Source of the DNA: Mycobacterium montefiorense
GTDB lineage: Bacteria; Actinomycetota; Actinomycetes; Mycobacteriales; Mycobacteriaceae
Assembly: GCF_003112775.1 (NCBI RefSeq)
Contig: NZ_BFCH01000028.1
Span: 62,001 to 126,000, forward strand
Direction of reading: 5' to 3'
DNA: 64,000 nt
Of this stretch, positions 24,647-33,331 are shown piece by piece (the first letter of the stretch is position 1; the number at the start of each line of letters is the position of its first letter). The position numbers and the translations under genes are program-made. The notes beneath the pieces were generated by a model, which saw nothing but the letters and a program-made list of their open reading frames with translations, was not told where the DNA came from and did no database searches.

Positions 24647-26071
24647 TTAGAGGCGCACGACTACGGTCTTGGTGGCGGTGAACATGTCCAGGGCCTCATA
24701 GCCCTTCTCCCGGCCGTATCCGGATTTCTTGAAACCTCCAAACGGCAATTCCACTCCGCCGCCGGCGCCGTAGGTATTGACGTAGACCTGACCCGCCCGG
24801 ATCTCCGCGGCGAGCCGATGTGCGCGGGAAAGGTCGTTCGTCCACACCGCGCCGAGCAGCCCGTAAGGTGTCCCGTTGGCCAAGCTGATCGCCTCGTCCT
24901 CGTCGACGAATCTGTTCACGGTCAGCACCGGGCCGAAGATCTCTTCTTGGGCGATGGTCTCCGCGGGATCGACGTCGGTGATCACCGTGGGTGCGAAATA
25001 GGCACCGTCGGCCAGTTTCGGGTCCTGCGGTGGTGCACCGCCGCACAGTATTTCGCCCTTGACGTTGCCGGCGACCATCGATGCCACCCGCTGCTGTTGC
25101 TTGCGGGATACCAGCGGCCCGAGATCGGGGTCGTCGAGCCCCGGCCCGATCGTCGCCAACTGCAGCCGATGGCAAACCATTTCGACCAATGTGTCGTGAA
25201 CGGAGTCATGCACCAGCAGCCGCGATCCGGCCGAGCAGATTTGACCGGCGTTCTGCAGGATTGCCTTCGCGACCGATTCCGCGGCGCGCTCCAACTGCGC
25301 GTCGGGGAACACGATCTGCGGCGATTTGCCACCCAACTCCAGGGTGGTGGGCACGACCCGGTCGGCGGCCGCGTGGGCGATCAACGAGCCGATCTGGGTG
25401 GATCCGACGAAGCCTACGTGGTCGACATCGGGGTGCGCCGCCAATTCGGCGCCGGCCTCGGCGCCGATTCCGGTCACCACGTTGAATACGCCAGCCGGCA
25501 AGCCCGCTTCAATCGCGAGCCGCGCTAATTCAACTGTGGTGCGCGGTGTTTCGTCGGCAGGCTTGGCCACAGAGCAGTTACCCGCCGCGATCGCGGGGGC
25601 CACGGCCCGGGCCAGTAGCTGCATCGGGTAGTTCCAGGCGACAATGTGCCCGGTTACTCCGAACGGCTCCCGTCGGGTGTAAACGTGCAGATCCGTTGTC
25701 AGCGGGATGGTTTGGCCATAGTAGGAGTCGATCGCGTGGCCGTAAAAGCGGAAATAGCGCGCGGCGACTGTCGCATCGGCGGCCGCCTGGGTCAGCGGCT
25801 TTCCGGTATCTTCGCTTTCGATTCGGGCTAACCGGTCGCGGTGTTCTTCGATCAGATCGGCGATCCGCGTCAACAGCGTGGCTCGCTGCTCCGGCGATGT
25901 GTCCCGCCATCGTTTGGATGCCGCCGCGGCGGCCCGGACGGCGCGATCGACCTCGTCACCACCGCCGCGTGCCACCGCCCCGAGGGATCGGCCGGTGGCC
26001 GGGTCGATGTTGTCGTACACGTCAGACGAGGCCACCGATGCGCCGTCGATGAAGGACTGTGTGATGGTCAC
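24647..26071 (-). CDS. Aldehyde dehydrogenase, NAD(P)-dependent
   Basis: 474 residues from a GTG start. The catalytic Cys is C279 in NAGQICSAGSR and the general base E245 in TTLELGGKSPQ; the AWNYPMQLL cofactor segment and C-terminal PFGGFKKSGYGREKG are intact. It oxidises an aldehyde to a carboxylic acid. It is divergent from a TetR gene, and the palindrome at 26111-26126 lies in the shared 60-base promoter region, so that regulator probably controls it. First gene of the operon that ends with the dehydrogenase at 23319. Confidence 0.94.
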   Translation of the reverse strand: MTITQSFIDGASVASSDVYDNIDPATGRSLGAVARGGGDEVDRAVRAAAAASKRWRDTSPEQRATLLTRIADLIEEHRDRLARIESEDTGKPLTQAAADATVAARYFRFYGHAIDSYYGQTIPLTTDLHVYTRREPFGVTGHIVAWNYPMQLLARAVAPAIAAGNCSVAKPADETPRTTVELARLAIEAGLPAGVFNVVTGIGAEAGAELAAHPDVDHVGFVGSTQIGSLIAHAAADRVVPTTLELGGKSPQIVFPDAQLERAAESVAKAILQNAGQICSAGSRLLVHDSVHDTLVEMVCHRLQLATIGPGLDDPDLGPLVSRKQQQRVASMVAGNVKGEILCGGAPPQDPKLADGAYFAPTVITDVDPAETIAQEEIFGPVLTVNRFVDEDEAISLANGTPYGLLGAVWTNDLSRAHRLAAEIRAGQVYVNTYGAGGGVELPFGGFKKSGYGREKGYEALDMFTATKTVVVRL

Positions 26072-26110
26072 GGTGACCCCTTGACTTGATTCGTCGTGCC
26101 AACGGTTATC

Positions 26111-26126
26111 TACACGTTAATGTATA
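26111..26126. promoter_or_regulatory. Operator TACACGT-N3-TGTATA (copy A)
   Basis: TACACGTTAATGTATA has imperfect two-fold symmetry (12 of 16 positions) and lies between the aldehyde dehydrogenase (minus) and the TetR start at 26132 (plus). The same sequence, with only the central three bases changed, is found inverted at 27541-27556 before luxE. Confidence 0.65.
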
Positions 26127-26131
26127 TTTCC

Positions 26132-26764
26132 ATGGTCACGACGACCCGGCGTGGGCGGCCGACTCAGGCCGAATCCAAAAAGCTACAACAAAAGTTGCGC
26201 AATGCGGCCGTCGCGACATTCGTCAAGCACGGCTACGACGGCACCAGCATGGACGCCATCGCCAAAGCGGCCGGCATCACGCGGCGCACGCTCTATGCGC
26301 GCTATCCCGACAAACGAGCGGTTTTCCTCGATGTGATTCCCTGGGCGCTCACTCGCAGGACCGAACGCGAAGCCGCACCAGAAATCGATGGCGGCGACCT
26401 GCGTGCCGCCCTGGTCACCGTCGGTCGGGCCGGTCTTGCGCGGGCGATCGATCCTGACATCGTGCGTTTGAAACGGATCGCAATGAACGAGTCGGCACGG
26501 TTTCCCGAATTCGCGGTCAGCGCGCACTCGATGACTTGGTCGCCACGCCACCGACAGGTGATGGATTTGCTTCGCCATCACCAGGACGCCGGAGTTATCG
26601 AGGTGGACGATCTCGAGTTGGCCGCGGGCCATTTCATCGCCGCGGTCGAACATTTGCCCGCGCGGTTGGCGGACAGCGGTATTTACCGCAGTCCGGAGGA
26701 GGAGGAGCGCCACTTACAACACGCCGTGGACCTTTTCCTGCGCGGCATCGCGCGGCGCGATTGA
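26132..26764 (+). CDS. TetR-family transcriptional regulator
   Basis: 210 residues from ATG 26132; earlier starts at 26120 and 26096 fall in or before the operator. No ribosome site is seen, so the message may be leaderless. The N-terminus TTRRGRPTQAESKKLQQ precedes a standard helix-turn-helix (VKHGYDGTSMDAIAKAAGITRRTLYARYPDKRAVF). The C-terminal domain is of the AefR-like/TetR_C type. With the two matching operators, it probably represses itself, the divergent aldehyde dehydrogenase operon and the LuxE/LuxC pair, responding to an aldehyde or acyl compound (inference). Confidence 0.88.
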   Translation: MVTTTRRGRPTQAESKKLQQKLRNAAVATFVKHGYDGTSMDAIAKAAGITRRTLYARYPDKRAVFLDVIPWALTRRTEREAAPEIDGGDLRAALVTVGRAGLARAIDPDIVRLKRIAMNESARFPEFAVSAHSMTWSPRHRQVMDLLRHHQDAGVIEVDDLELAAGHFIAAVEHLPARLADSGIYRSPEEEERHLQHAVDLFLRGIARRD

Positions 26765-26771
26765 GCTTGTG

Positions 26772-27509
26772 ATGGCGCGGCCTGGGTTGGTACTGGTGCA
26801 CGGCGGAGCGCATGCCGCCGATTGCTGGGATCTTACGATTGCCGAATTATCCCGGCAGGAACCAGAATTGCCGGTCCTCGCGGTCGATCTGCCCGGCCGC
26901 GGCAGCAGGCCGGCGGATCTGACGACCGTCACCGTCACCGACTGGGTGAACTCCGCGGTCGCCGATATCGACGACGCCGGCCTCCGCGATGTTGTGATCG
27001 TGGGGCATTCGATGGGCGGACTGACCGTACCGGGCATCGTGGCGAAGCTGGGGGCCGCGCGAGTACGCGAGATGATCCTGTTGGCGGCGTTCGTGCCGCC
27101 GCAGGGGTCATCGGTGGTCCAGACGCTGCGTGGACCCCTGGTCCCGTTGGCGCGATCGGCGGGCCGGATTCATAGATCGTTTCCAATGCCAAGGGCCATA
27201 GCACGTTTCGCCTTCTGCAATGGCATGACCCGCGAGCAACGCGCGCTGGCGATGTCGCGACTGTGCCTGGAATCGCCGAACGTTATCTTCGAACCGGCTG
27301 ACCGCAGCGACTTGCCCGGCGAGGTGCCGCGGACGTGGATCATGACGCTGGCCGATCGAGCACTGTCGTCGCGCCAACAGCTCGGCGCGATCGAATCCCT
27401 CGGCGGCGTCGACACGATGATCTGTGTCGATGCCTGCCATGACGTGATGTTCTCTCGCCCAGGATGGCTGGCCACCACCTTGGCCGACCGCTGCCGGTCG
27501 TATCGGTGA
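26772..27509 (+). CDS. Alpha/beta hydrolase
   Basis: 245 residues from ATG 26772 (GTG 26769 adjacent), seven bases after the TetR stop and so probably in its transcript. VLVHGGAHAADCWD forms the oxyanion hole, IVGHSMGGLTVPG holds the nucleophile Ser, and the C-terminal VDACHDVMFSRP supplies the His. It resembles the esterase/hydroxynitrile-lyase-like group. A thioesterase or esterase that releases the acid used by the LuxE-like enzyme downstream would fit, but this is inference. Confidence 0.86.
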   Translation: MARPGLVLVHGGAHAADCWDLTIAELSRQEPELPVLAVDLPGRGSRPADLTTVTVTDWVNSAVADIDDAGLRDVVIVGHSMGGLTVPGIVAKLGAARVREMILLAAFVPPQGSSVVQTLRGPLVPLARSAGRIHRSFPMPRAIARFAFCNGMTREQRALAMSRLCLESPNVIFEPADRSDLPGEVPRTWIMTLADRALSSRQQLGAIESLGGVDTMICVDACHDVMFSRPGWLATTLADRCRSYR

Positions 27510-27540
27510 TGTTCCCGCCTCGACCGAGCGGCGACATTAA

Positions 27541-27556
27541 TATACAGTGACGTGTA
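27541..27556. promoter_or_regulatory. Operator TACACGT-N3-TGTATA (copy B, inverted)
   Basis: TATACAGTGACGTGTA; its reverse complement is TACACGTCACTGTATA, identical to copy A at 13 of 16 positions with all differences in the centre. It lies 34 bases before the luxE-like start. Confidence 0.65.
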
Positions 27557-27589
27557 CTTAATGACGCTGCTGTCAGAGAGGAGTCACAG

Positions 27590-28930
27590 ATGACATCTGC
27601 GACCGAACGGCTGGTCGGGCTGGTCGGGGCGAAGGAGTGCTTCGACATCCCGGCCGCCGAACTGCTGCCAGTGCAACTGGAGGCCGCCAACGAACGGCTG
27701 CAAAGCCAGGCCGAATGTATTCCGCTGCTGAATAACCGCGCGGGCGGCGTCACGGAGATCAAGCAGCCGAGCGACCTGGTGCCACTGCTCTTCGCGCACA
27801 CCACGTACAAGACCTACTCGGAAGGTTGGCTCAACGAGGGGCAGTGGGACCGGATGGGCAAGTGGCTGGCCACCGTGTCCACCCGCGCGGTCGACGGCCT
27901 CGACACCGCCGGCGTGCAGACGCTCGACGACTGGATCAAGCAGCTGGAGACCGTCGGCCACTACCTGTCCTGTTCCAGCGGCACCACCGGGAAACCGGCC
28001 ATGCTGTCCTGTACCGAGGGCGACATCGAACTGTCGGGGCGAATCAACATCGAGGCGCTGCTGTGGGCGACGGGCTTGACGCGCGGCGAGGACCGCAAAT
28101 TCGTAGGCCTGGGACCACAATTCGCCGCGCCGCGCGAGGACGCGATCCGGCAGGCGATGGTCGACTGCTTCTCTTCGAAGTATCCGTCGTACCAGTTCGG
28201 CGACGGCGAACCGATCACGGTCGGGTCGATGGTGGACATCATCACGCTGCGGCGCAAGCTCTCCGACGGCACCGCGCGTCCTAGCGAGATCGCGGAGTTC
28301 GAACGCATCGCCACACGGCGGGCCAGCGATATGGACACTTCGGCCCAGAAGGCGGTCGACGCGGTGATCGAGGCCCGCGACCTGCCACTGTTGGGCGCCG
28401 GGATGTTCGCCACGCTTTATCAGATCGCCGAAGGCATCCGCGCCAACGGGCACGGGGGCGATGATTTCAATTCCGACAACGCGCTCATGGTCGCGGGCGG
28501 ACTCAAAGGTGCTGCCCTACCGGAGAATTACCGCGAGTACGTGCTGGAGACGTTCAACGTCGCCGAAGAGCGGCTCTTTCACGCGTACAGCATGCGTGAG
28601 ATCAACGCGGTGTTCCCGTTGTGCCATGCCGAGCGATATCACGTCTCGCCCTGGGTGATCGTGCTGCCGCTCGATACCGCGGGCGAGCAGCTGCTGGATC
28701 CCGGTGACGGTGAGATCGAGGCTCGGGCCGCGTTTTTCGACGCGTCGCTCGAAGGCCGCTGGGGTGGCGTGATCAGCGGGGACCGGGTCAGCGTCAGTTA
28801 CGCGAAATGCCCATGCGGGCATCAGGGTCCGACGGTGGGCCGCGAGATCACCCGGTACGCCGACCTGCCCGGCGGCGACAAGATCACCTGCGCCGGCAGC
28901 ATCGACGCCTATGTGCGAGGCGTGGCATGA
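27590..28930 (+). CDS. LuxE-like acyl-protein synthetase (ANL superfamily)
   Basis: 446 residues from ATG 27590 (GAGAGGAG upstream). CSSGTTGKPAM at about 128-138 is the adenylate-forming P-loop. The overall pattern (LLFAHTTYKTYSEGWL, YLSCSSGTTG, C-terminal CPCGHQGPTVGREITRYADLPGGDKITCAGSIDAYV) matches LuxE/phenylacetate-CoA-ligase-like proteins rather than FadD enzymes. In luminous bacteria LuxE activates fatty acids for LuxC. The stop overlaps the LuxC-like start (ATGA), giving equimolar expression of the pair. No luciferase luxAB is adjacent, so the aldehyde serves another purpose. Confidence 0.85.
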   Translation: MTSATERLVGLVGAKECFDIPAAELLPVQLEAANERLQSQAECIPLLNNRAGGVTEIKQPSDLVPLLFAHTTYKTYSEGWLNEGQWDRMGKWLATVSTRAVDGLDTAGVQTLDDWIKQLETVGHYLSCSSGTTGKPAMLSCTEGDIELSGRINIEALLWATGLTRGEDRKFVGLGPQFAAPREDAIRQAMVDCFSSKYPSYQFGDGEPITVGSMVDIITLRRKLSDGTARPSEIAEFERIATRRASDMDTSAQKAVDAVIEARDLPLLGAGMFATLYQIAEGIRANGHGGDDFNSDNALMVAGGLKGAALPENYREYVLETFNVAEERLFHAYSMREINAVFPLCHAERYHVSPWVIVLPLDTAGEQLLDPGDGEIEARAAFFDASLEGRWGGVISGDRVSVSYAKCPCGHQGPTVGREITRYADLPGGDKITCAGSIDAYVRGVA

Positions 28931-30336
28931 CCACGTTGCCGGCGCCCCATTTCGTGCAGGGCGTACTGGTCGAAGGGGACGCCGTTCGTCACCGATCACG
29001 CGATCTTGGCGCTGACTTCGTCACTCCTGCAATCGATCTCGATGCGCTGGTGCTCCCGCGCGCGCAGCTGCCGCCGCTGCTGGAGGTGAAGCTGGCCGAA
29101 ATCATCGACTTCCTGGTCGAGACCGGCGAACGCCTGCAGCTGGATCGCAACCCGCACCTGCAGGAATGCCTAGAGCTGATCGCGGCCACCAATCCCTTGC
29201 CCCGGCGGGTGGTGGAGAACCTCTACCGCCAGGCCCCGTACTTCTTGAACAGACGGCTGCTGGAAAGCATCGTCGATTCGAACTTTGCTAACCGCGAAGC
29301 GCTCGACGGCTGGGTCGAGCGGGTCGACGGACACGGCAACAAGGGGGCGGTGCGCGCCTTCCCGCCGCGCATGGTGCACATGCTGGCGGGCAATGCCCCG
29401 TCGGGATGTGTGTCATCGATCGCGCAGGGGGCGTTGGTCAAGGCCGTCAATCTGTTCAAGATGCCCTCGAGCGACCCGTTCACCACGGTGGCGGTGCTGC
29501 GCACCATGGCCGAGATCGACCCGAAACAACCAGTGGTGCAGTCGATGTCAGCTGTGTACTGGCAAGGTGGGGACACGGTGATCGAGCGCACCCTGTACCG
29601 CCCGCAGTACTTCGACAAAATCGTCGCCTGGGGCGGCGGCGACGCGATCAACAACGTGATCCAGTATCTCGGGCCCGGGATTCAGCTGATCTCGTTCGAC
29701 CCGAAGTCATCGATCTCGATGATCGGTCGTGAAGTATTCGACTCGCAGGAGACCATCGCCGATGTGGCCGATCGGTTGGCCGCCGACACCACCGTGTTCA
29801 ACCAGGAGGCCTGTCTGGCCAGCCGCTACGCCTTCGTGGAAAGTCAACGACCCCAAGTCGAATCGCTCTGCGTCGCACTCGCGGAGCGGCTGAACGTGGA
29901 TCGCGATTTCGCCTCGGCCATCGGCCCGGCGCTGCCGGCGGAGGTGCGCGAAGAGATCCAGGTGGCCGAAGCGATGGGCGATCTCAAAGTGTGGGGCGGC
30001 TTCGACGGCCGCGGCTTGGTGATCCTGTCGGACCGGCCAGTCGAATTTCAGCCCGGCAACAAGACCTCCAATGTCGTGATGGTCGAATCGCTCGACGACG
30101 CCGTCCGCCACGTCAACGTCGCCACCCAGACCATCGGGATCTATCCCGACGAGCGTAAGGCGCAATTGCGCGACCGGTTGGCCAGTCAAGGGGCGCAACG
30201 GTTGTGCCGCTTGGGAACCGCGAACGCCCATGTGCTGGGAAGTCCGCACGACGCGATGTATCCGCTGCAGCGATTCGTGCACTGGATGGGTGATGACGAC
30301 ATCACCCAGCGATGGGCGCTACCCGCCGCGCGCTAG
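28927..30336 (+). CDS. LuxC-like acyl-CoA/acyl-protein reductase
   Basis: 469 residues from ATG 28927, overlapping luxE by four bases. It has the LuxC domain order: LAGNAPSGCVSSIAQG (NADPH-site region, about 154-170), VVQSMSAVYWQGGD, and the catalytic Cys C296 in FNQEACLASRYAFVE, corresponding to the acyl-accepting Cys of LuxC. It reduces an activated acyl group to an aldehyde with NADPH. Together with the LuxE-like enzyme it forms a fatty-acid-reductase-like module; chain length and acyl carrier are unknown. Confidence 0.88.
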   Translation: MTTLPAPHFVQGVLVEGDAVRHRSRDLGADFVTPAIDLDALVLPRAQLPPLLEVKLAEIIDFLVETGERLQLDRNPHLQECLELIAATNPLPRRVVENLYRQAPYFLNRRLLESIVDSNFANREALDGWVERVDGHGNKGAVRAFPPRMVHMLAGNAPSGCVSSIAQGALVKAVNLFKMPSSDPFTTVAVLRTMAEIDPKQPVVQSMSAVYWQGGDTVIERTLYRPQYFDKIVAWGGGDAINNVIQYLGPGIQLISFDPKSSISMIGREVFDSQETIADVADRLAADTTVFNQEACLASRYAFVESQRPQVESLCVALAERLNVDRDFASAIGPALPAEVREEIQVAEAMGDLKVWGGFDGRGLVILSDRPVEFQPGNKTSNVVMVESLDDAVRHVNVATQTIGIYPDERKAQLRDRLASQGAQRLCRLGTANAHVLGSPHDAMYPLQRFVHWMGDDDITQRWALPAAR

Positions 30337-30372
30337 GTTGCATCTGATGGCCCGTGCCGAAAGGGAGTGACC

Positions 30373-31029
30373 ATGACGGGAGCGAGCAGCGACGTCTGGG
30401 AAGTGATGTCGACGGCCCGGACGATCCGGCGCTTCACCGACGAACCGGTCGACGACTTCACGCTGGCGCAGTGCCTGGAAGCGGCCCGATGGGCTCCGTC
30501 GGGCGCCAACGCGCAAGGCTGGCGCTTCGTCGTGCTGCGCTCGCCCGAGCAGCGGGCCGTCGTGGCCAAGGCTGCGGCCCACGCCCTGGAAGTGATCGAG
30601 CCGGTCTACGGAATGACACGGCCCGCCGACGACGACAACAGCCGCCGTGCCCGTACCTACCGCGCGACCTACGAATTGCACGACCGGGCTGGGGAATTCA
30701 CCTCGGTCTTGTTCGCGCAGCAGCACTATCCGACGGCATCCGAACTGCTGCTCGGCGGTTCGATCTTTCCCGCCATGCAGAACTTCCTGCTGGCCGCTCG
30801 TGCCCAGGGCCTCGGGGCGTGCATGACCAGCTGGGCCTCCTACGGCGGGGAGCAGCTGCTGCGCGACGCCATCGGGGTGCCCGAGGGCTGGCTGGTTGCC
30901 GGCCACATCGTCATCGGGTGGCCCGAGGGTAAGCACGGTCCGCTTCGTCGCCGCCCGCTTGCCGAGTTCGTCAATCTCGACCACTGGGACGAGTCCGCCA
31001 GCGGTCTTTTTGCAGCTCCTGCGGGCTGA
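30373..31029 (+). CDS. Nitroreductase-family flavoprotein
   Basis: 218 residues from ATG 30373 (AAAGGGAG upstream); GTG 30367 is an alternative. STARTIRRFTDEPVDDFTLAQCLEAARWAPSGANAQGWRF is the FMN-binding N-terminus, and LGACMTSWASYGGE plus IGWPEGKHGPLRRRPLAEFV the C-terminal half. Members reduce nitro groups, flavins or enones. It lies 36 bases after the LuxC-like gene, likely in the same operon; flavin reductases of this family serve luciferases in Vibrio, but here a general FMN/NAD(P)H reductase role is as likely. Confidence 0.88.
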   Translation: MTGASSDVWEVMSTARTIRRFTDEPVDDFTLAQCLEAARWAPSGANAQGWRFVVLRSPEQRAVVAKAAAHALEVIEPVYGMTRPADDDNSRRARTYRATYELHDRAGEFTSVLFAQQHYPTASELLLGGSIFPAMQNFLLAARAQGLGACMTSWASYGGEQLLRDAIGVPEGWLVAGHIVIGWPEGKHGPLRRRPLAEFVNLDHWDESASGLFAAPAG

Positions 31030-31108
31030 CCGGCGAACTGAGCCGGCACGCCTCGGTTAACGCTCATCGATACGCCATACGCCGAATTCGAGATTATTAC
31101 TTCCGGAA

Positions 31109-31127
31109 GCGAGAATGGTATTCTCGC
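31109..31127. promoter_or_regulatory. Regulon palindrome GAGAAT-N3-ATTCTC (copy 4, perfect)
   Basis: GCGAGAATGGTATTCTCGC: eight-base arms with perfect complementarity around GGT. It is the most symmetric copy in the window, 29 bases before the acyl-CoA dehydrogenase start at 31157. Confidence 0.75.
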
Positions 31128-31156
31128 GAGGGCGGTGACGACAGGAGGCGGCCCCG

Positions 31157-32155
31157 ATGCTGTTGGAGTTCGATGCTGATCAGCGACTGTGGCAGGACAC
31201 GGTGCGGGACGCCGTCGCAAAGCAGTGCCCGCCCTCGCTGGTGCGGAGCGTGGCCGAGGATGGCGTAGACCCGAGCCCACTGTGGAAGTCGTATGTCGAT
31301 CAGGGCTGGACCGAGCTGAACGAATCGGACAGCGCCGTGGAGCTGGCCATCGTGCTCGAAGAGCTCGGCCGCGCAACCGATCCCACGCCGTTCCTGGCGA
31401 CGATGAGCCAGTTCGCGCCGCTTGCCGGCGACCGGTTCGACCCACACCAGTCGGGTACCGCGGTGTACAGTGGGGTCGCGGCGCATCGCGACGCGCAGGG
31501 CTGGGTGCTGGATGGCACCGCGCGCCACGTATTGGACGGTGATCGCGCGGACCGGCTGGCCGTGGTGACCGACGCCGGGGTGTTCCTCGTGGCGTCCAGT
31601 CAGGTGTCGGCCCGGCGTGCATCGGTGTTCGACCCGGTGTTGCATGTCGCCGACCTGTCGTTCGCGGAGGTTCGGGTGCCCGACAGCGAGCGGCTGACCG
31701 TGGACGCGGAGCGTGCTCATCATTTCGCGCTGACCGGCCTGGCCATCACGATGGTCGGCGCCTGCCAACGCATCCTCGACCTGGTGCTCGAACACGTCAA
31801 AAGCCGTCAGCAATTCGGCGTGGCGATCGGCTCGTTCCAGGCCGTGCAGCACAAGGCCGCCGACATGCACGTCGCGGTCGAACGCGCTCGCGCACTGGCC
31901 TACTTCGCCGCGTTGACGATCGCCGCCGACGATCCCCGTCGCCGGCTGGCGGCCGCGATGGCCAAAGCCTCGGCAGGGGAATGCCAGTCGCTGGTATTCC
32001 GGCACGGCCTACAGTTGCACGGCGCGATGGGCTTCACGTGGGAGAACGACCTGCAGTTCGCGCTGAAACGGGCCAAAGCCGGTGAGCTGCTGCTCGGCAG
32101 CGCCGCCGAGCACCGGGCGCGGATCGCGGAGGAATACCGTGCAGCTCACTTTTGA
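31157..32155 (+). CDS. Acyl-CoA dehydrogenase, short subunit (FadE28-like)
   Basis: 332 residues from ATG 31157 with AGGAGG upstream. It is shorter than usual and closest in layout to the small subunit of heteromeric steroid acyl-CoA dehydrogenases (FadE28/ChsE1 type): LLEFDADQRLWQDTVRDAVAK, then LVLEHVKSRQQFGVAIGSFQAVQHKAADM and HGLQLHGAMGFTWENDLQFALKRAKAGELLLG. Its 3' end overlaps the long subunit by 17 bases. Together they would form an alpha2beta2 dehydrogenase; in the known cases each active site uses FAD shared between the two subunits. Confidence 0.88.
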   Translation: MLLEFDADQRLWQDTVRDAVAKQCPPSLVRSVAEDGVDPSPLWKSYVDQGWTELNESDSAVELAIVLEELGRATDPTPFLATMSQFAPLAGDRFDPHQSGTAVYSGVAAHRDAQGWVLDGTARHVLDGDRADRLAVVTDAGVFLVASSQVSARRASVFDPVLHVADLSFAEVRVPDSERLTVDAERAHHFALTGLAITMVGACQRILDLVLEHVKSRQQFGVAIGSFQAVQHKAADMHVAVERARALAYFAALTIAADDPRRRLAAAMAKASAGECQSLVFRHGLQLHGAMGFTWENDLQFALKRAKAGELLLGSAAEHRARIAEEYRAAHF

Positions 32156-33314
32156 TTCCGACGTCGAGGAGTTCCGGGCCGAGTTCTCGGCCTTCCTCGA
32201 CGAGAATCTGCCTCCCGCAAGCGAAACGCTCGAGCGTCCGCGGTCGGTCTCGCACATGCCGCAGTGGGCACGCGACTGGCAGCGGCTGCTGTTCGACAAC
32301 GGTTGGCTGCTGCCCAGCCAGCCACCGGAATTCGGCGGACGCAATGCCGGCGTCATTCAGCAATTCGTGTACTTGCAGGAACTGAGCCGCCGCCGGATCT
32401 ACCACAGCTTCAACCCGCAGGGCGTGAATATTGTTGGCGCATCGCTGTTGTCGTTCGGCAGTGACGAGCAGAAGCGGCGCTGGGCGGTGCCGATCCTGCG
32501 CGCCGAGATCACCGCGTCACTCGGAATGAGCGAACCGAGCGCGGGCTCCGATCTGGCGTCGTTGCGTACCCGTGCGGTGCTTGACGGCGATCACTTCGTG
32601 GTCAACGGGCAGAAGGTGTGGACCTCGGGCGCCCACGATGCCGACGTCCTGCTGACGTTCGTGCGGACGAACCCAGATGCCCCGAAGCACAAGGGAATCA
32701 GCGTGCTGATCATCCCCACCGACACCCCGGGTCTGGTGCGCCGGCCGTTCCCGTCGATCTGCGGTGTCGACGATCTGGACTTCAACGAGGTCTTCTTCAC
32801 CGACGTGCGGGTGCCCGCGGAGAATCTGGTTGGCGAGATCGACCAGGGCTGGCGGGTGGCCAACGGCTCGCTGGGGCATGAGCGCACGATGATGTGGCTG
32901 GGGTTCGCCGATCGACTCGACAACATGATCGACGACTTCCACCCCAGCACCGAGGTCGAGCGCGACCAGTACGCCAGCACGATCATGGACAAGCAGGCGC
33001 TGCGCCTGCTGGGTTCGGTGGCTTTGGCCCGCGCGTCGCGCGGCGAAGACGACGTGGCCGCGATCTCGGTGCTCAAGCTGCTCGGGTCCGAGGCCGAGCT
33101 GCGCGGCATGGATCTTGCGCTGACGTCCGCGGGATCTGACGGGCTCGTGCATCCCGGTCTGACCGGGCCGTACGCGCACATGAACCTCGACCATTACTTC
33201 GCCAGCTGGTTCGAGCGTTATGCGCGAAGCTTTTCCGGCACCATCGCCGGTGGGACGTCGGAAATCCAGCGCAACATCATCGCCCAGCGGGTGCTCGGTT
33301 TACCGCGCGGCTAA
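32139..33314 (+). CDS. Acyl-CoA dehydrogenase, long subunit (FadE29-like)
   Basis: 391 residues from GTG 32139 (GCGGAGG upstream), starting inside the preceding gene. VNGQKVWTSGAHDADVLLTFVRTNPDAPKHKGIS is the segment shared with FadE29/ChsE2, and IAGGTSEIQRNIIAQRVLGLP ends the protein. It is strongly similar to the gene at 16153-17328, including total length. With the short partner upstream it probably dehydrogenates a side-chain acyl-CoA on a polycyclic or branched substrate (inference from the pair architecture). Confidence 0.9.
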   Translation: MQLTFDSDVEEFRAEFSAFLDENLPPASETLERPRSVSHMPQWARDWQRLLFDNGWLLPSQPPEFGGRNAGVIQQFVYLQELSRRRIYHSFNPQGVNIVGASLLSFGSDEQKRRWAVPILRAEITASLGMSEPSAGSDLASLRTRAVLDGDHFVVNGQKVWTSGAHDADVLLTFVRTNPDAPKHKGISVLIIPTDTPGLVRRPFPSICGVDDLDFNEVFFTDVRVPAENLVGEIDQGWRVANGSLGHERTMMWLGFADRLDNMIDDFHPSTEVERDQYASTIMDKQALRLLGSVALARASRGEDDVAAISVLKLLGSEAELRGMDLALTSAGSDGLVHPGLTGPYAHMNLDHYFASWFERYARSFSGTIAGGTSEIQRNIIAQRVLGLPRG

Positions 33315-33331
33315 CGCTTAGGCGCCACCTG

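Noticed and set aside
27590..31029. A bioluminescence (lux) operon
   Set aside because: LuxE- and LuxC-like genes are present but there is no luxA/luxB luciferase; the luciferase-like gene at 15196 is far away and of the F420-type group.
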